A stretch of DNA of 5,879 bases from a bacterium (GCA_010027915.1 RGUG01000087.1:1-5879), one strand, 5' to 3'. Counted from the stretch's first letter, positions 1 through 5,879 are shown. A program made the numbers and translations. Notes: generated by a model from the letters alone, not told the origin.

Positions 1-230
1 GGCACCACCAACACACCACCACCACATACCGCCAAGGCAGTGTTCATCTTCCCCGATGCATCCTTAAATACCCGCCATGTCATCAATCGATGCCACAACC
101 GATCGGCAGTGGCCACGGTATCGCCGGGTGCCAACCCCAGCAACACCAACAACCCATTCCCGATACGGGCCACCGCCTGACCCTCCACCACCACCGACGC
201 CGATGACACCCGCTGTATCACCGCACGCAT
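1..230 (-). CDS. dtd: D-aminoacyl-tRNA deacylase, N-terminal part (cut by window edge)
   Basis: The encoded 76 residues begin MRAVIQRVSSASVVVEG and continue with GLLVLLGLAPGDT, then a WRVFKD..GKMN segment and end in GGGVLVV. This is the strongly conserved N-terminal half of DTD, the cytoplasmic homodimer that hydrolyses D-amino acids (and mischarged glycine) from tRNA and so protects translation from wrong stereochemistry. The family is usually about 145-150 aa, so roughly half is present. The SQ-T active-site motif should come just after the last residue here, and the Gly-cisPro motif lies further on, so catalytic integrity cannot be judged. The ATG at 230-228 is the only ATG/GTG/TTG start downstream of an in-frame stop at 260-258, and AGGGGG sits 6 nt upstream. 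The gene lies downstream of the isomerase gene on the same strand, 117 nt away, so an operon is possible but not shown. Confidence comes from family recognition by eye. Confidence 0.93.
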   Translation of the reverse strand, partial: MRAVIQRVSSASVVVEGQAVARIGNGLLVLLGLAPGDTVATADRLWHRLMTWRVFKDASGKMNTALAVCGGGVLVV

Positions 231-347
231 CCAAAGCCCCCTGTGTGAAGAAGATGATCACCCCCCCTTTTTTCCACTGACGCCTCCCTGTTGAGCCCCA
301 ACCCCACACCGACAACGGCACTTCCCCCCGTACGGACACCCCGGCCC
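231..347. other. Gap between isomerase stop and dtd start
   Basis: This 117-nt spacer holds no convincing gene. On the minus strand it carries a pure purine tract, six A then seven G (plus positions 261-273), about 30 nt before the dtd start. I see no clear promoter and no hairpin followed by a U run. The longest frame across it is Gly/Val/Arg rich and looks like an out-of-frame reading of dtd. Confidence 0.6.
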
Positions 348-362
348 TTATTTAATAAGGGC
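344..362. repeat. Perfect inverted repeat overlapping the isomerase stop codon
   Basis: The arms GCCCTTATT (344-352) and AATAAGGGC (354-362) are exact reverse complements around one base. As RNA this would be a stem of about 7 bp with a 5-nt loop. It overlaps the last codons and the TAA stop of the isomerase gene. No U run follows it on either strand, so it is not a standard intrinsic terminator. It could be an mRNA 3'-end or stability hairpin, or chance. Confidence 0.5.
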
Positions 363-1187
363 ATCATTCCGGGTGACTTTGATTTTTTTCTTCAATTCAG
401 CCAACCACTCAGTGGTGAGTTGCTGTTTCTTTTGTTGGGTCACCACTTGCCGAATTTGCTCTTTGGCTTGCTCAAAATCGGTTTTGGGCCTCATGCGGGT
501 GTCTTCCAATCGGATCACATGGTACCCAAACTGGGTTTGAACAATCCCTGACAAGGCCCCTTTATTGGCAATCGAAAACGCCGCCTCTTCAAACTCCTTG
601 ACCAATTGGCCCCGCTGCACCCATCCCAATTGTCCGCCATTGGATGCCGTAGCATCTTTGGAGCGTTCGCGGGCAAGATTCGCAAAAGGTGCCCCAGACT
701 GCAGTTGCGAGACAATGGCTTGGGCCTCTTCACGGGTGGGTACCAATATGTGACTAATAAGCCGCAATTCAGCTTCTTCAAATTGACGGGTATTCTGATT
801 GTAATAGGCCCGCAAATCGTCGTCGGTTACGTTGATTTTTTTGTCGATTTCATCCCGAACAAACAAGTTTAATAACAGTTGACGGGAACTGGATTCCAGT
901 TGTTTTTTGTATTCCTCGGTTTTTTCGAGTCCCTTTTTCTTGGCCGATTCCAACACCACTTCCTCATCAATCATTTGATCTAAAATCTTGATTTTGTTCT
1001 CGCGTTTTTGAAGGGCTTCCGCATATTGGGGAGGAAACGTCGCCAAGCGGTCATTAAAAGAGGCCAACGAAATGGTATGCCCCCCAATGGTCGCCACCGC
1101 ATCCTTGTTGCCACAGCCCGATACCCCGGCAATCGCCAATACCAAACCCAACCCCATTAAAATCCGACTAACTGACTGGTTGCCCAT
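348..1187 (-). CDS. Lipoprotein parvulin-type peptidyl-prolyl cis-trans isomerase (PpiC/SurA/PrsA-like)
   Basis: A 279-aa periplasmic foldase anchored by lipid. Residues 1-24 form a lipoprotein signal peptide with a hydrophobic core and a VSGC lipobox, giving Cys25 as the lipidated residue. Residues about 30-135 resemble the SurA N-terminal chaperone domain: a short strand (VATIGGHTIS), then charged helices. The rotamase domain spans about 141-232 and shows the family marks SHIL (145-148), GGQLGW (184-189), a F..AAF segment (199-204) and FGYHVI (220-225). A Lys/Gln-rich helix closes the protein (about 234-270). The start is supported by AAAGGAG 6 nt upstream of the ATG. It has one parvulin domain, unlike E. 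coli SurA with two, and is closer in layout to PrsA or PpiC-type lipoproteins. The likely role is folding of exported or outer-membrane proteins, perhaps barrels like the one encoded at 3432-4526. That link is inference. It is transcribed divergently from ilvD. Confidence 0.92.
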   Translation of the reverse strand: MGNQSVSRILMGLGLVLAIAGVSGCGNKDAVATIGGHTISLASFNDRLATFPPQYAEALQKRENKIKILDQMIDEEVVLESAKKKGLEKTEEYKKQLESSSRQLLLNLFVRDEIDKKINVTDDDLRAYYNQNTRQFEEAELRLISHILVPTREEAQAIVSQLQSGAPFANLARERSKDATASNGGQLGWVQRGQLVKEFEEAAFSIANKGALSGIVQTQFGYHVIRLEDTRMRPKTDFEQAKEQIRQVVTQQKKQQLTTEWLAELKKKIKVTRNDALIK

Positions 1188-1193
1188 TGTGTA

Positions 1194-1200
1194 CTCCTTT
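1194..1200 (-). promoter_or_regulatory. Ribosome binding site of the isomerase gene
   Basis: AAAGGAG on the minus strand lies 6 nt before the ATG at 1187-1185. This good Shine-Dalgarno match fixes the start and leaves the lipoprotein signal peptide complete. Confidence 0.8.
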
Positions 1201-1287
1201 AAGAAAATGAAGATAGGTTAGACTCAAAACCATCCGAAAAAGGGAGGCTCACACGGACGCCATCCCGCTTTCATAAAATGATGCGGT

Positions 1288-1316
1288 AGTGTACTTTAAC
1301 CAAGCAAACGAATCAA
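1288..1316 (-). promoter_or_regulatory. Candidate sigma70 promoter for the isomerase gene
   Basis: On the minus strand a TTGATT -35 (1316-1311) and a TACACT -10 (1293-1288) are separated by exactly 17 nt. Each box matches 4 of 6 consensus bases. Transcription would start near 1281 and leave a leader of about 95 nt. The box lies within the ilvD upstream region, so the two divergent genes may share control. I found no comparably good plus-strand promoter for ilvD in the 145-nt region 1188-1332, and no T-box or attenuator-like leader peptide. Confidence 0.4.
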
Positions 1317-1321
1317 TTGAT

Positions 1322-1326
1322 AGGAG
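1322..1326 (+). promoter_or_regulatory. Ribosome binding site of ilvD
   Basis: AGGAG lies 6 nt before the ATG at 1333 and supports that start. The protein begins [20 protein letters not shown], which aligns with the family N-terminus. Confidence 0.8.
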
Positions 1327-1332
1327 TGCATC

Positions 1333-3012
1333 ATGGACAGAATACATTCAAAACGCGTGGTCGATGGGTATGACAGGGCCGCCTCTCGGGCCATGTTACG
1401 GGCCGTGGGATTTGAAGATGCCGATTTTAAACGACCCCAAATCGGCATTGCCTCCACGTGGTCCATGGTCACCCCCTGTAACATGCACATTCATCAATTG
1501 GCCAAAGACGTAGAAAGCAGTGTGAACCAATCGGGTGGCAAAGGGGTCTTGTTTAATACCATCACCGTCTCCGATGGGATTTCGATGGGCACCGAGGGAA
1601 TGAAATACTCACTGGTCTCCAGAGAAGTGATTGCCGATTCAATCGAAACCGTGGTGGGTTGCCAAGGGTTTGATGGCCTGGTGACACTGGGCGGATGCGA
1701 CAAAAACATGCCCGGCTGTGTGATGGGGATGATCCGACTCAATCGGCCCAGTGTGTTTGTGTATGGGGGCACCATCATGCCCGGCCAACGAGAAGGCACC
1801 GCGCTGGATGTGGTGTCCGTCTTTGAAGCCGTGGGTCAACGGGCATCCGGTCGTATCGATGACGACGAATTGACCGCCATCGAAAAAGCAGCCATCCCGG
1901 GACCCGGGTCTTGTGGGGGCATGTATACCGCCAATACCATGGCCTCGGCCATCGAAGCACTGGGGTTGTCGTTGCCCAACAGTTCGGCCCAAGCCGCCAT
2001 TTCATCGGCCAAACGAGACGATTGCCGCCGGGCCGGTGACGCAGTCCTCCGGTTGATCGAACAGGGCATTCGACCCTCGGATATTGTGACACGGAAGGCC
2101 TTTGAAAACGCCATGACCGTGGTCATTGCCCTGGGCGGCTCCACCAACGCAGTGTTGCATTTGTTGGCATTGGCCCATACCGCGGGGATCCCCTTGTCAC
2201 TGGACGATTTTACCCGTTGGGGTGCCAAGGTCCCGGTGTTGGCCGATTTGCGACCCTCCGGCCGGTACACCATGTCGGAATTGGTGGCCATTGGGGGGAT
2301 TACCCCGCTGATGAAACGCTTGTTGGATGCAGGGTTGTTGCATGGGGATTGCCTCACAGTCACGGGGGAATCGTTGGCTAAAAACTTGGCGTCGGTGGCC
2401 GATTACCCCCCCCATCAAACGGTTGTTCGGGCCATGAACGACCCCATTAAAGCCAACAGCCATTTACGTATTTGTTACGGCAATTTGGCCCCCGAAGGGG
2501 CGGTGGCCAAAATCTCAGGCAAAGAAGGTACCCATTTTGACGGGCATGCCCTGGTCTTTGATTCAGAAGAAGCGGCCTTGTCGGCCATTTTAGAGGGGGT
2601 GGTAAAACCAGGGCATGTGATTGTGATTCGGTATGAAGGGCCCAAAGGCGGACCCGGCATGAGGGAAATGTTGAGCCCCACCTCAGCCGTCATGGGCAAA
2701 GGCCTCGGATCAGCGGTCGCCCTCATTACCGACGGACGGTTTTCGGGCGGCACCCATGGGTTTGTGGTCGGACACGTGACACCCGAAGCCTCTGAAGGCG
2801 GTCCGATTGCCTTGGTACACAATGGGGACCGCATTACCATTGATGCCCAAGACAACGTGGTGACCTTACACATTGGCGACGACGAATGGGCACGTCGGCG
2901 TCACCAATGGCAACGACCCGCTCCCCGGTATACCCGTGGGGTATTGGCCAAATATGCGGCGTTGGTGTCATCGGCCAGTACGGGTGCCGTCACAGATGGG
3001 GGCCTTGCGTGA
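1333..3012 (+). CDS. ilvD: Dihydroxy-acid dehydratase
   Basis: A 559-aa cytoplasmic Fe-S enzyme that dehydrates 2,3-dihydroxy-isovalerate and 2,3-dihydroxy-3-methylvalerate to the 2-keto acids, a late shared step of valine, isoleucine and leucine synthesis. IlvD/Edd family marks are clear. The three expected cluster cysteines are Cys49 (TPCN), Cys122 (GGCDKNMPG) and Cys194 ([13 protein letters not shown]). Mg-site residues lie in SDGISMG (80-86) and around Asp123-Lys124, where the Lys is carbamylated in studied relatives. The C-terminal domain has KGGPGMREM (438-446) and GRFSGGTHG (468-476), whose Ser471 matches the proposed catalytic base. The length fits the shorter plant/cyanobacterial/mycobacterial branch, known for oxygen-stable [2Fe-2S] clusters, rather than the roughly 616-aa E. 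coli [4Fe-4S] enzyme. Cluster type here is inference. The related sugar-acid dehydratases (Edd, arabinonate) are a less likely alternative. No other ilv gene is in the window. The TGA stop overlaps the cutA start. Confidence 0.96.
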   Translation: MDRIHSKRVVDGYDRAASRAMLRAVGFEDADFKRPQIGIASTWSMVTPCNMHIHQLAKDVESSVNQSGGKGVLFNTITVSDGISMGTEGMKYSLVSREVIADSIETVVGCQGFDGLVTLGGCDKNMPGCVMGMIRLNRPSVFVYGGTIMPGQREGTALDVVSVFEAVGQRASGRIDDDELTAIEKAAIPGPGSCGGMYTANTMASAIEALGLSLPNSSAQAAISSAKRDDCRRAGDAVLRLIEQGIRPSDIVTRKAFENAMTVVIALGGSTNAVLHLLALAHTAGIPLSLDDFTRWGAKVPVLADLRPSGRYTMSELVAIGGITPLMKRLLDAGLLHGDCLTVTGESLAKNLASVADYPPHQTVVRAMNDPIKANSHLRICYGNLAPEGAVAKISGKEGTHFDGHALVFDSEEAALSAILEGVVKPGHVIVIRYEGPKGGPGMREMLSPTSAVMGKGLGSAVALITDGRFSGGTHGFVVGHVTPEASEGGPIALVHNGDRITIDAQDNVVTLHIGDDEWARRRHQWQRPAPRYTRGVLAKYAALVSSASTGAVTDGGLA

Positions 3013-3323
3013 ACGAGGTATGGGTGGTCAGCACCACTGTGGCCACCCTACCCGACGCCCATACATTGGCCACCGGCCTATGCGACGCCCGTCTGGTGGC
3101 CTGCGTGCATATAGACCCACCCGCTACTAGCCATTACAACTGGCAAGGCACCCGTCACCACACCACCGAATACACCGTCAAAATGACCACGACCCCCGCC
3201 CAATGGGAACCCATCCAAGCCTGGATGTCGACCCATCACCCCTATGACCTACCACAACTCATCGCCACCCCCGCCACCGCCAGCCGTGCGTACGCCCAAT
3301 GGGTCGACCAACAAGTGTCTTAA
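3009..3323 (+). CDS. cutA: CutA-type divalent cation tolerance protein
   Basis: A 104-aa protein starting at a GTG that overlaps the ilvD stop (GTGA, 4 nt), which suggests translational coupling. Longer in-frame extensions upstream lie inside ilvD and do not resemble CutA. Family marks in order are: VVSTTVA (strand 1), ARLVACVHI (27-35, matching the conserved LAACVNI), YNWQG (43-47), a VKMTTT strand (57-62), [13 protein letters not shown] (76-88, matching HPYEVPEII) and a final AYAQWVDQ helix. CutA forms very stable trimers with a PII-like ferredoxin fold. E. coli cutA mutations alter Cu, Zn, Ni and Co tolerance, but the exact function remains unclear. Cys25 and Cys32 and seven histidines are possible metal ligands. 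The protein is unusually rich in Thr (16 of 104) and has only four Lys/Arg. It sits between the Fe-S enzyme IlvD and a metal-uptake operon, which supports a metal-related role by context only. Confidence 0.9.
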   Translation: MNEVWVVSTTVATLPDAHTLATGLCDARLVACVHIDPPATSHYNWQGTRHHTTEYTVKMTTTPAQWEPIQAWMSTHHPYDLPQLIATPATASRAYAQWVDQQVS

Positions 3324-3333
3324 TGAAACAATG

Positions 3334-3362
3334 TTGCAATTAAGGGGGGCTCGTGGTTTACT
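3334..3362 (+). promoter_or_regulatory. Candidate sigma70 promoter of the metal-uptake operon
   Basis: TTGCAA (3334-3339) and TTTACT (3357-3362) are separated by 17 nt, and each matches 4 of 6 consensus bases. Transcription would begin near 3369, about 63 nt before the porin start. The -35 lies within an A/T-rich stretch (AATGTTGCAATT, 3330-3341), the only AT-rich patch in this 108-nt gap and a natural place for a metal-responsive repressor such as Zur. The half AATGTT resembles the gamma-proteobacterial Zur half-site, but the dyad is imperfect. No intrinsic terminator is seen after cutA, so read-through from ilvD-cutA is possible. Confidence 0.4.
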
Positions 3363-3419
3363 GGTGGCCCCGTATTGGCATCCGAATCGGGAAGACTGGG
3401 GTCACAATACCCCATCAAC

Positions 3420-3424
3420 AGGAG
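3420..3424 (+). promoter_or_regulatory. Ribosome binding site of the porin-like gene
   Basis: AGGAG lies 7 nt before the ATG at 3432. It favours this start over an in-frame ATG at 3375, which would put a charged 19-residue extension before the signal peptide. Confidence 0.8.
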
Positions 3425-3431
3425 AAAACAC

Positions 3432-4526
3432 ATGAATAAGCGATGGGTCATAGGGGTATGGGGTACGATACTAACAGGGTTAATCGTCCCTAGCATCACC
3501 GCACAGACAACTCCCGTGGGGGGGGTATCCCCCCAAGGAGGGGGGATATTAGGCAGTTACAGCAACGCCATTCCGATGGGAAAAATAGGGCTGGTGATGT
3601 CATTGGCCCGGGTGTTGGATATCGGGAAAGCGATAGGAGCCGGCCAAGCCAGCCTGCCCCACTTTGATTTGGAATTGGCCAGCAAAGTGGACCCTGACAC
3701 CGATGTATTCGCCGTCATTGGCTTGCATTCGCACGAGGGAAAAAGCGAGGTTCACATTGAAAACGTGTATTTACAACGCACCGGCCTCATCGATGGCCTG
3801 ACCATCCGAGCGGGACGACAGTTTGTACCCTTTGGGTATATGGCCCAATTGCATACCGAACTATCACCGTTTGCCACCGTTCCGGCGGTCACACGACACT
3901 ATTTTGCAGAGGGTAATCTGGCCGCAGATGGCACATCGATCATGTATACCCTGCCAGTGCCTTTTTATGCGTCCGTCCAAGCCGGCAGTTGGACCCACAC
4001 GTTTCCGACCCCGGTTGAGGGATTTGGGGTCACCAACCGAATGGGTCAATACCGGGTCGTGGTGGGAAGTGCACTCACCGACCAGTTGGAATGGTCAGGG
4101 TCCATGCACTGGATGAACGGGGATGGCCCCACATTTCAAACCCAAGCCGATCGGGTGGAACTGATTGGAACGGATTTTAAGTTGGATTGGGAGTGGGGTG
4201 AGAACCTTCGCCTCACCCTTTTAGGCGAAGCATTGGGTATGAATCGAACGCTGGGAACCCAAACCTATCAACGATCAGGGGGGTATGCGGCGGCGTGGAT
4301 CAGCGACGGGATGTGGGATTATGGCCTCAAAACCGATTGGGTGGAATTACCCGGCGACACCTTGGAACGGGTTCAGTCGGTAAGTGGGATCCTTAATATT
4401 CGCCACACCCCGGCAGCCGTCTTAAAAATAGAATACAAACATGACACCGGCCCAACGCCCCAGCATCAAGTGGCCATGAATTATGTGGTGGCGTTAGGGG
4501 CCCACAATCACCCCGTCATTCGATGA
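3432..4526 (+). CDS. Outer-membrane porin-like beta-barrel associated with metal ABC importer
   Basis: A 364-aa exported protein. Residues 1-24 form a Sec signal peptide (MNKRW, hydrophobic core, ITA cleavage motif before Gln25). The rest alternates short amphipathic strands and turns typical of a barrel, for example FDLELASKVD (78-87), DVFAVIGLHS (91-100), SEVHIENVYLQR (105-116), LTIRAGRQFVPFGY (123-136) and DGTSIMYTLPVPFYASVQAG (166-185). The order, a strand with GESEL-like acidic residues, a RAGRQF..FGY strand, then a DGTS..Y.LP.P strand, resembles uncharacterised outer-membrane proteins often encoded next to ZnuA-like proteins. There is no TonB box or plug domain, and it is too short for a TonB receptor, so passive channel action is more likely. 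The end, GAHNHPVIR, is His-containing and lacks the usual terminal Phe. Its stop overlaps the binding-protein start (ATGA). I infer Zn2+ or Mn2+ passage across the outer membrane. General porin function is the alternative. Confidence 0.75.
   Translation: MNKRWVIGVWGTILTGLIVPSITAQTTPVGGVSPQGGGILGSYSNAIPMGKIGLVMSLARVLDIGKAIGAGQASLPHFDLELASKVDPDTDVFAVIGLHSHEGKSEVHIENVYLQRTGLIDGLTIRAGRQFVPFGYMAQLHTELSPFATVPAVTRHYFAEGNLAADGTSIMYTLPVPFYASVQAGSWTHTFPTPVEGFGVTNRMGQYRVVVGSALTDQLEWSGSMHWMNGDGPTFQTQADRVELIGTDFKLDWEWGENLRLTLLGEALGMNRTLGTQTYQRSGGYAAAWISDGMWDYGLKTDWVELPGDTLERVQSVSGILNIRHTPAAVLKIEYKHDTGPTPQHQVAMNYVVALGAHNHPVIR
3518..3545 (+). repeat. G8 / C6 / G6 homopolymer cluster within the porin-like gene
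   Basis: Eight G (3518-3525), TAT, six C (3529-3534), AAGGA and six G (3540-3545) follow one another early in the gene, where they encode the Gly/Pro-rich stretch VGGVSPQGGGI (29-39) just after the signal peptide. The C run can pair with either G run, giving two alternative hairpins. G8 is long enough to slip during replication, and a one-base change would truncate the protein. Confidence 0.7.
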
Positions 4527-5443
4527 TGAAATGGGTGGGATGGATCAGCGTATTATGGGGGGTCATGGGGACAGTATGCACCGCCATTGAGGTGGTGACC
4601 AGCACGCCCACCCTGGCTTATTTTGCATCGGTGATTGGGGGGGATCGGGTGACGGTATCCAGTTTGTCCTCTGGCAAAGAAGACCCGCACGGGATCATGA
4701 CCAAACCCTCGATGATGGGTAAAGTGAGGCAAGCCGATGTGGTGGTGGTCATTGGGATGGAGTTCGACCCCTGGCTAACCGAACTGGCCAAACGAATGGG
4801 AAAGCGGACGGTCCAACCGGGTGGCATCGGGTATTTGGATATGTCCAACACCCCCATCCAAAAACTGGGGGTCATGGACGCCGAGGCCATGGCCGCCCTC
4901 AAAGGGTATGAACATGTTCATCCCGAAGGGAACCCCCATTATTGGTTGTTGATTGACAATGCCCAGGTCATGGCCAAGGCCATGAGGCACACCTTGTCAA
5001 AGGTCGACCCAGACGGGGCACCCGGCTATGCCATGCGACACCAACGCCTTGAGACCCGCTTAACCCAACTCAAAGAACGACTCAAAAAAGAAGGCAGTGG
5101 GTTACAAGGCCGGCCCTATTGGGTGATTCATGATGCGTGGTCTTATTTATTGGCCAATGTGGGCGGATCGGTGGCCGGAAGTGTGGAAGAAGCCCCCGGA
5201 ATATCCCCAGGCCCCCTCTACTTTAAACGACGCTTGGATGACATCAAACGAAAAAAAGGGGGGGTATTATTGGTGGATCAATATGGGGGAAGTCGGCATG
5301 ATGGGTATGTGAAAAAAATCAGTGAGGCCGGATGCCCGGTTGCCTATGTGACACAATCCATCACACCCGATACCCCCACCTACGAGGCCTTGATCGAGCA
5401 AAACATCCAACGCATCAAAGCAGCCGTGAGAAACACCCCATGA
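4523..5443 (+). CDS. Zinc/manganese ABC transporter substrate-binding protein (ZnuA/TroA family, cluster A-I)
   Basis: A 306-aa periplasmic protein. Residues 1-21 form a signal peptide ending CTA before IEVVTSTPTLAYF. Cys19 lacks a good lipobox, so it is probably soluble. Family marks are: VIGGDRVTVSSL (38-49), EDPHGI with His56, VVVVIGMEFDPWL (73-85), GNPHYWL with His139, VIHDAW with His203, and EEAPGISPGP (222-231, like the EPGIPPSP of relatives). The fourth metal ligand is probably Asp252 in LLVDQYGG. Three His plus one acid fits Zn or Mn binding. The long His-rich loop of many ZnuA proteins is reduced to EHVHPEG (130-136). The start ATG overlaps the porin stop (ATGA); a second ATG follows at once, and there is no Shine-Dalgarno, so translation is probably coupled. 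It delivers metal to the permease encoded next. Zn versus Mn cannot be settled from sequence alone. Confidence 0.9.
   Translation: MMKWVGWISVLWGVMGTVCTAIEVVTSTPTLAYFASVIGGDRVTVSSLSSGKEDPHGIMTKPSMMGKVRQADVVVVIGMEFDPWLTELAKRMGKRTVQPGGIGYLDMSNTPIQKLGVMDAEAMAALKGYEHVHPEGNPHYWLLIDNAQVMAKAMRHTLSKVDPDGAPGYAMRHQRLETRLTQLKERLKKEGSGLQGRPYWVIHDAWSYLLANVGGSVAGSVEEAPGISPGPLYFKRRLDDIKRKKGGVLLVDQYGGSRHDGYVKKISEAGCPVAYVTQSITPDTPTYEALIEQNIQRIKAAVRNTP
5251..5264 (+). repeat. A7G7 purine tract in the binding-protein gene
   Basis: Seven A are followed by seven G. The reading frame divides them as CGA AAA AAA GGG GGG G, coding RKKGG. This fits the slippery A AAA AAA pattern and is prone to replication slippage. 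A -1 shift would reach a stop after about 12 codons (TGA 5299-5301) and remove the C-terminal lobe. No function is shown. Confidence 0.6.
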
Positions 5444-5879
5444 GCACGTGGCTCGAGCTGTTGTGGTGGCCCAGTATTACCTGCCTGATTTTAACCGGCA
5501 TGCATGGGTATTTGGGCTTACAAGTCATTCGGCGCAACGTCATTTTTTTGGATTTGGCGCTGGCACAATGGATGGGGTTATCGGGCATTGTGGCGGTGGT
5601 GCTGCACGCCGAAGGGTGGCAAGCAGGGCTGCTAAAGGGGGGATTTGTCATGGGGAGTGCCGGTTTTTTAACCTGGTGCCGCACCCGCCACAAAGGGTTG
5701 TCGCAAGAATTACTGATTGGGTTGTTGTATGTGGGGGCCATGGCGGCGAGCATGGCCTTAATCAGTCGATTTGGCACCGAAAGTCATCACCTGCATGATT
5801 TGTTGGTGGGCAACCTGTTGGTTAACGACACCCCCACCATCCTCAAGACGGGGGCATGGTATGCCGGACTCACCATCGC
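5440..5879 (+). CDS. Metal ABC transporter permease, ABC-3 family (ZnuB-type), N-terminal part
   Basis: The 146 residues begin MSTWLELLWWPSITCLILTG and continue to the window edge with no stop. The segment HGYLGLQVIRRNVIFLDLALAQ (22-43) is the hallmark of ZnuB/TroC/MntB-type inner-membrane permeases (HxYLGxHVIRRxVIFxDLALAQ). Hydrophobic helices are visible at about 8-26, 35-56, 66-80, 90-110 and from 137 on. A conserved-looking HDLLVGNLLV (119-128) follows a small His cluster (ESHHLHD). The family is usually about 260-300 aa, so roughly half is present. The start ATG overlaps the binding-protein stop (ATGA, 4 nt), making this the third gene of the operon. It would form the homodimeric channel that takes Zn2+ or Mn2+ from the binding protein. 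No ATPase is present in the window; it may follow this gene. Confidence 0.92.
   Translation, partial: MSTWLELLWWPSITCLILTGMHGYLGLQVIRRNVIFLDLALAQWMGLSGIVAVVLHAEGWQAGLLKGGFVMGSAGFLTWCRTRHKGLSQELLIGLLYVGAMAASMALISRFGTESHHLHDLLVGNLLVNDTPTILKTGAWYAGLTI

Noticed and set aside
64..339. Minus-strand 91-aa frame, Gly/Val/Arg rich
   Set aside because: It overlaps dtd in another frame. The dtd reading matches a known family along its whole length, and this frame matches nothing.
1190..1295. TGTACT repeated at 1190-1195 and 1290-1295 in the divergent region
   Set aside because: A six-base match at two places is expected by chance, and the first copy is part of the isomerase ribosome-binding region.
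1639..2873. Several minus-strand frames of about 100-175 aa antisense to ilvD
   Set aside because: They are antisense shadows of a complete ilvD with all catalytic motifs. Their composition is odd, and they show no ribosome binding site or recognisable domain.
2886..3008. N-terminal extension of cutA starting within ilvD
   Set aside because: The extra 41 residues do not resemble CutA and lie wholly within ilvD. The GTG at 3009 gives the normal family length.
3344..3370. Possible terminator hairpin after cutA (GGGGC with GCCCC)
   Set aside because: The stem is only 5 bp with a loop of about 16 nt and no U run, and it overlaps the candidate promoter.
3375..3431. Earlier ATG for the porin-like gene
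   Set aside because: It would add 19 charged residues before the signal peptide, whereas AGGAG is well placed for the ATG at 3432.
5415..5798. Frames on both strands over the permease region (about 116-120 aa)
   Set aside because: They are shadows of the ABC-3 permease, which starts at 5440 and runs off the window in a frame with clear family motifs.

Overview
This window comes from a diderm (Gram-negative) bacterium. It encodes an outer-membrane beta-barrel protein, a surface-type lipoprotein foldase and a periplasmic binding protein. The DNA is moderately GC-rich and unusually full of G and C runs (GGG and CCC are common Gly and Pro codons). I cannot name the phylum from the sequence alone. 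Seven protein genes cover most of it. Two of them run off the window edges, and I read them by direct translation of the ends.

Left part, minus strand (1-1187): a lipoprotein parvulin-type peptidyl-prolyl isomerase (348-1187) is followed 117 nt downstream by the start of dtd, D-aminoacyl-tRNA deacylase (1-230, cut by the window edge). They point the same way and may be co-transcribed. A short inverted repeat overlaps the isomerase stop codon.

Centre, plus strand (1333-3323): across a 145-nt divergent intergenic region lies ilvD (dihydroxy-acid dehydratase, branched-chain amino acid synthesis). Its stop codon overlaps the GTG start of cutA, a small trimeric metal-binding protein, by 4 nt (GTGA).

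Right part, plus strand (3432-5879): after a 108-nt gap with a plausible sigma70 promoter comes a metal-uptake operon: an outer-membrane porin-like barrel, a ZnuA/TroA-type substrate-binding protein and an ABC-3 family (ZnuB-type) permease that continues past the window. Both junctions are 4-nt ATGA overlaps. The reading is that Zn2+ or Mn2+ crosses the outer membrane through the barrel, is caught by the binding protein and is moved inward by the permease. The ATPase is not in the window and may lie downstream. The most interesting features are the tight coupling of a non-TonB-type outer-membrane barrel to an ABC metal importer, and the placing of cutA between a metal-sensitive Fe-S enzyme and that importer. 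No RNA gene, mobile element or CRISPR array was seen.
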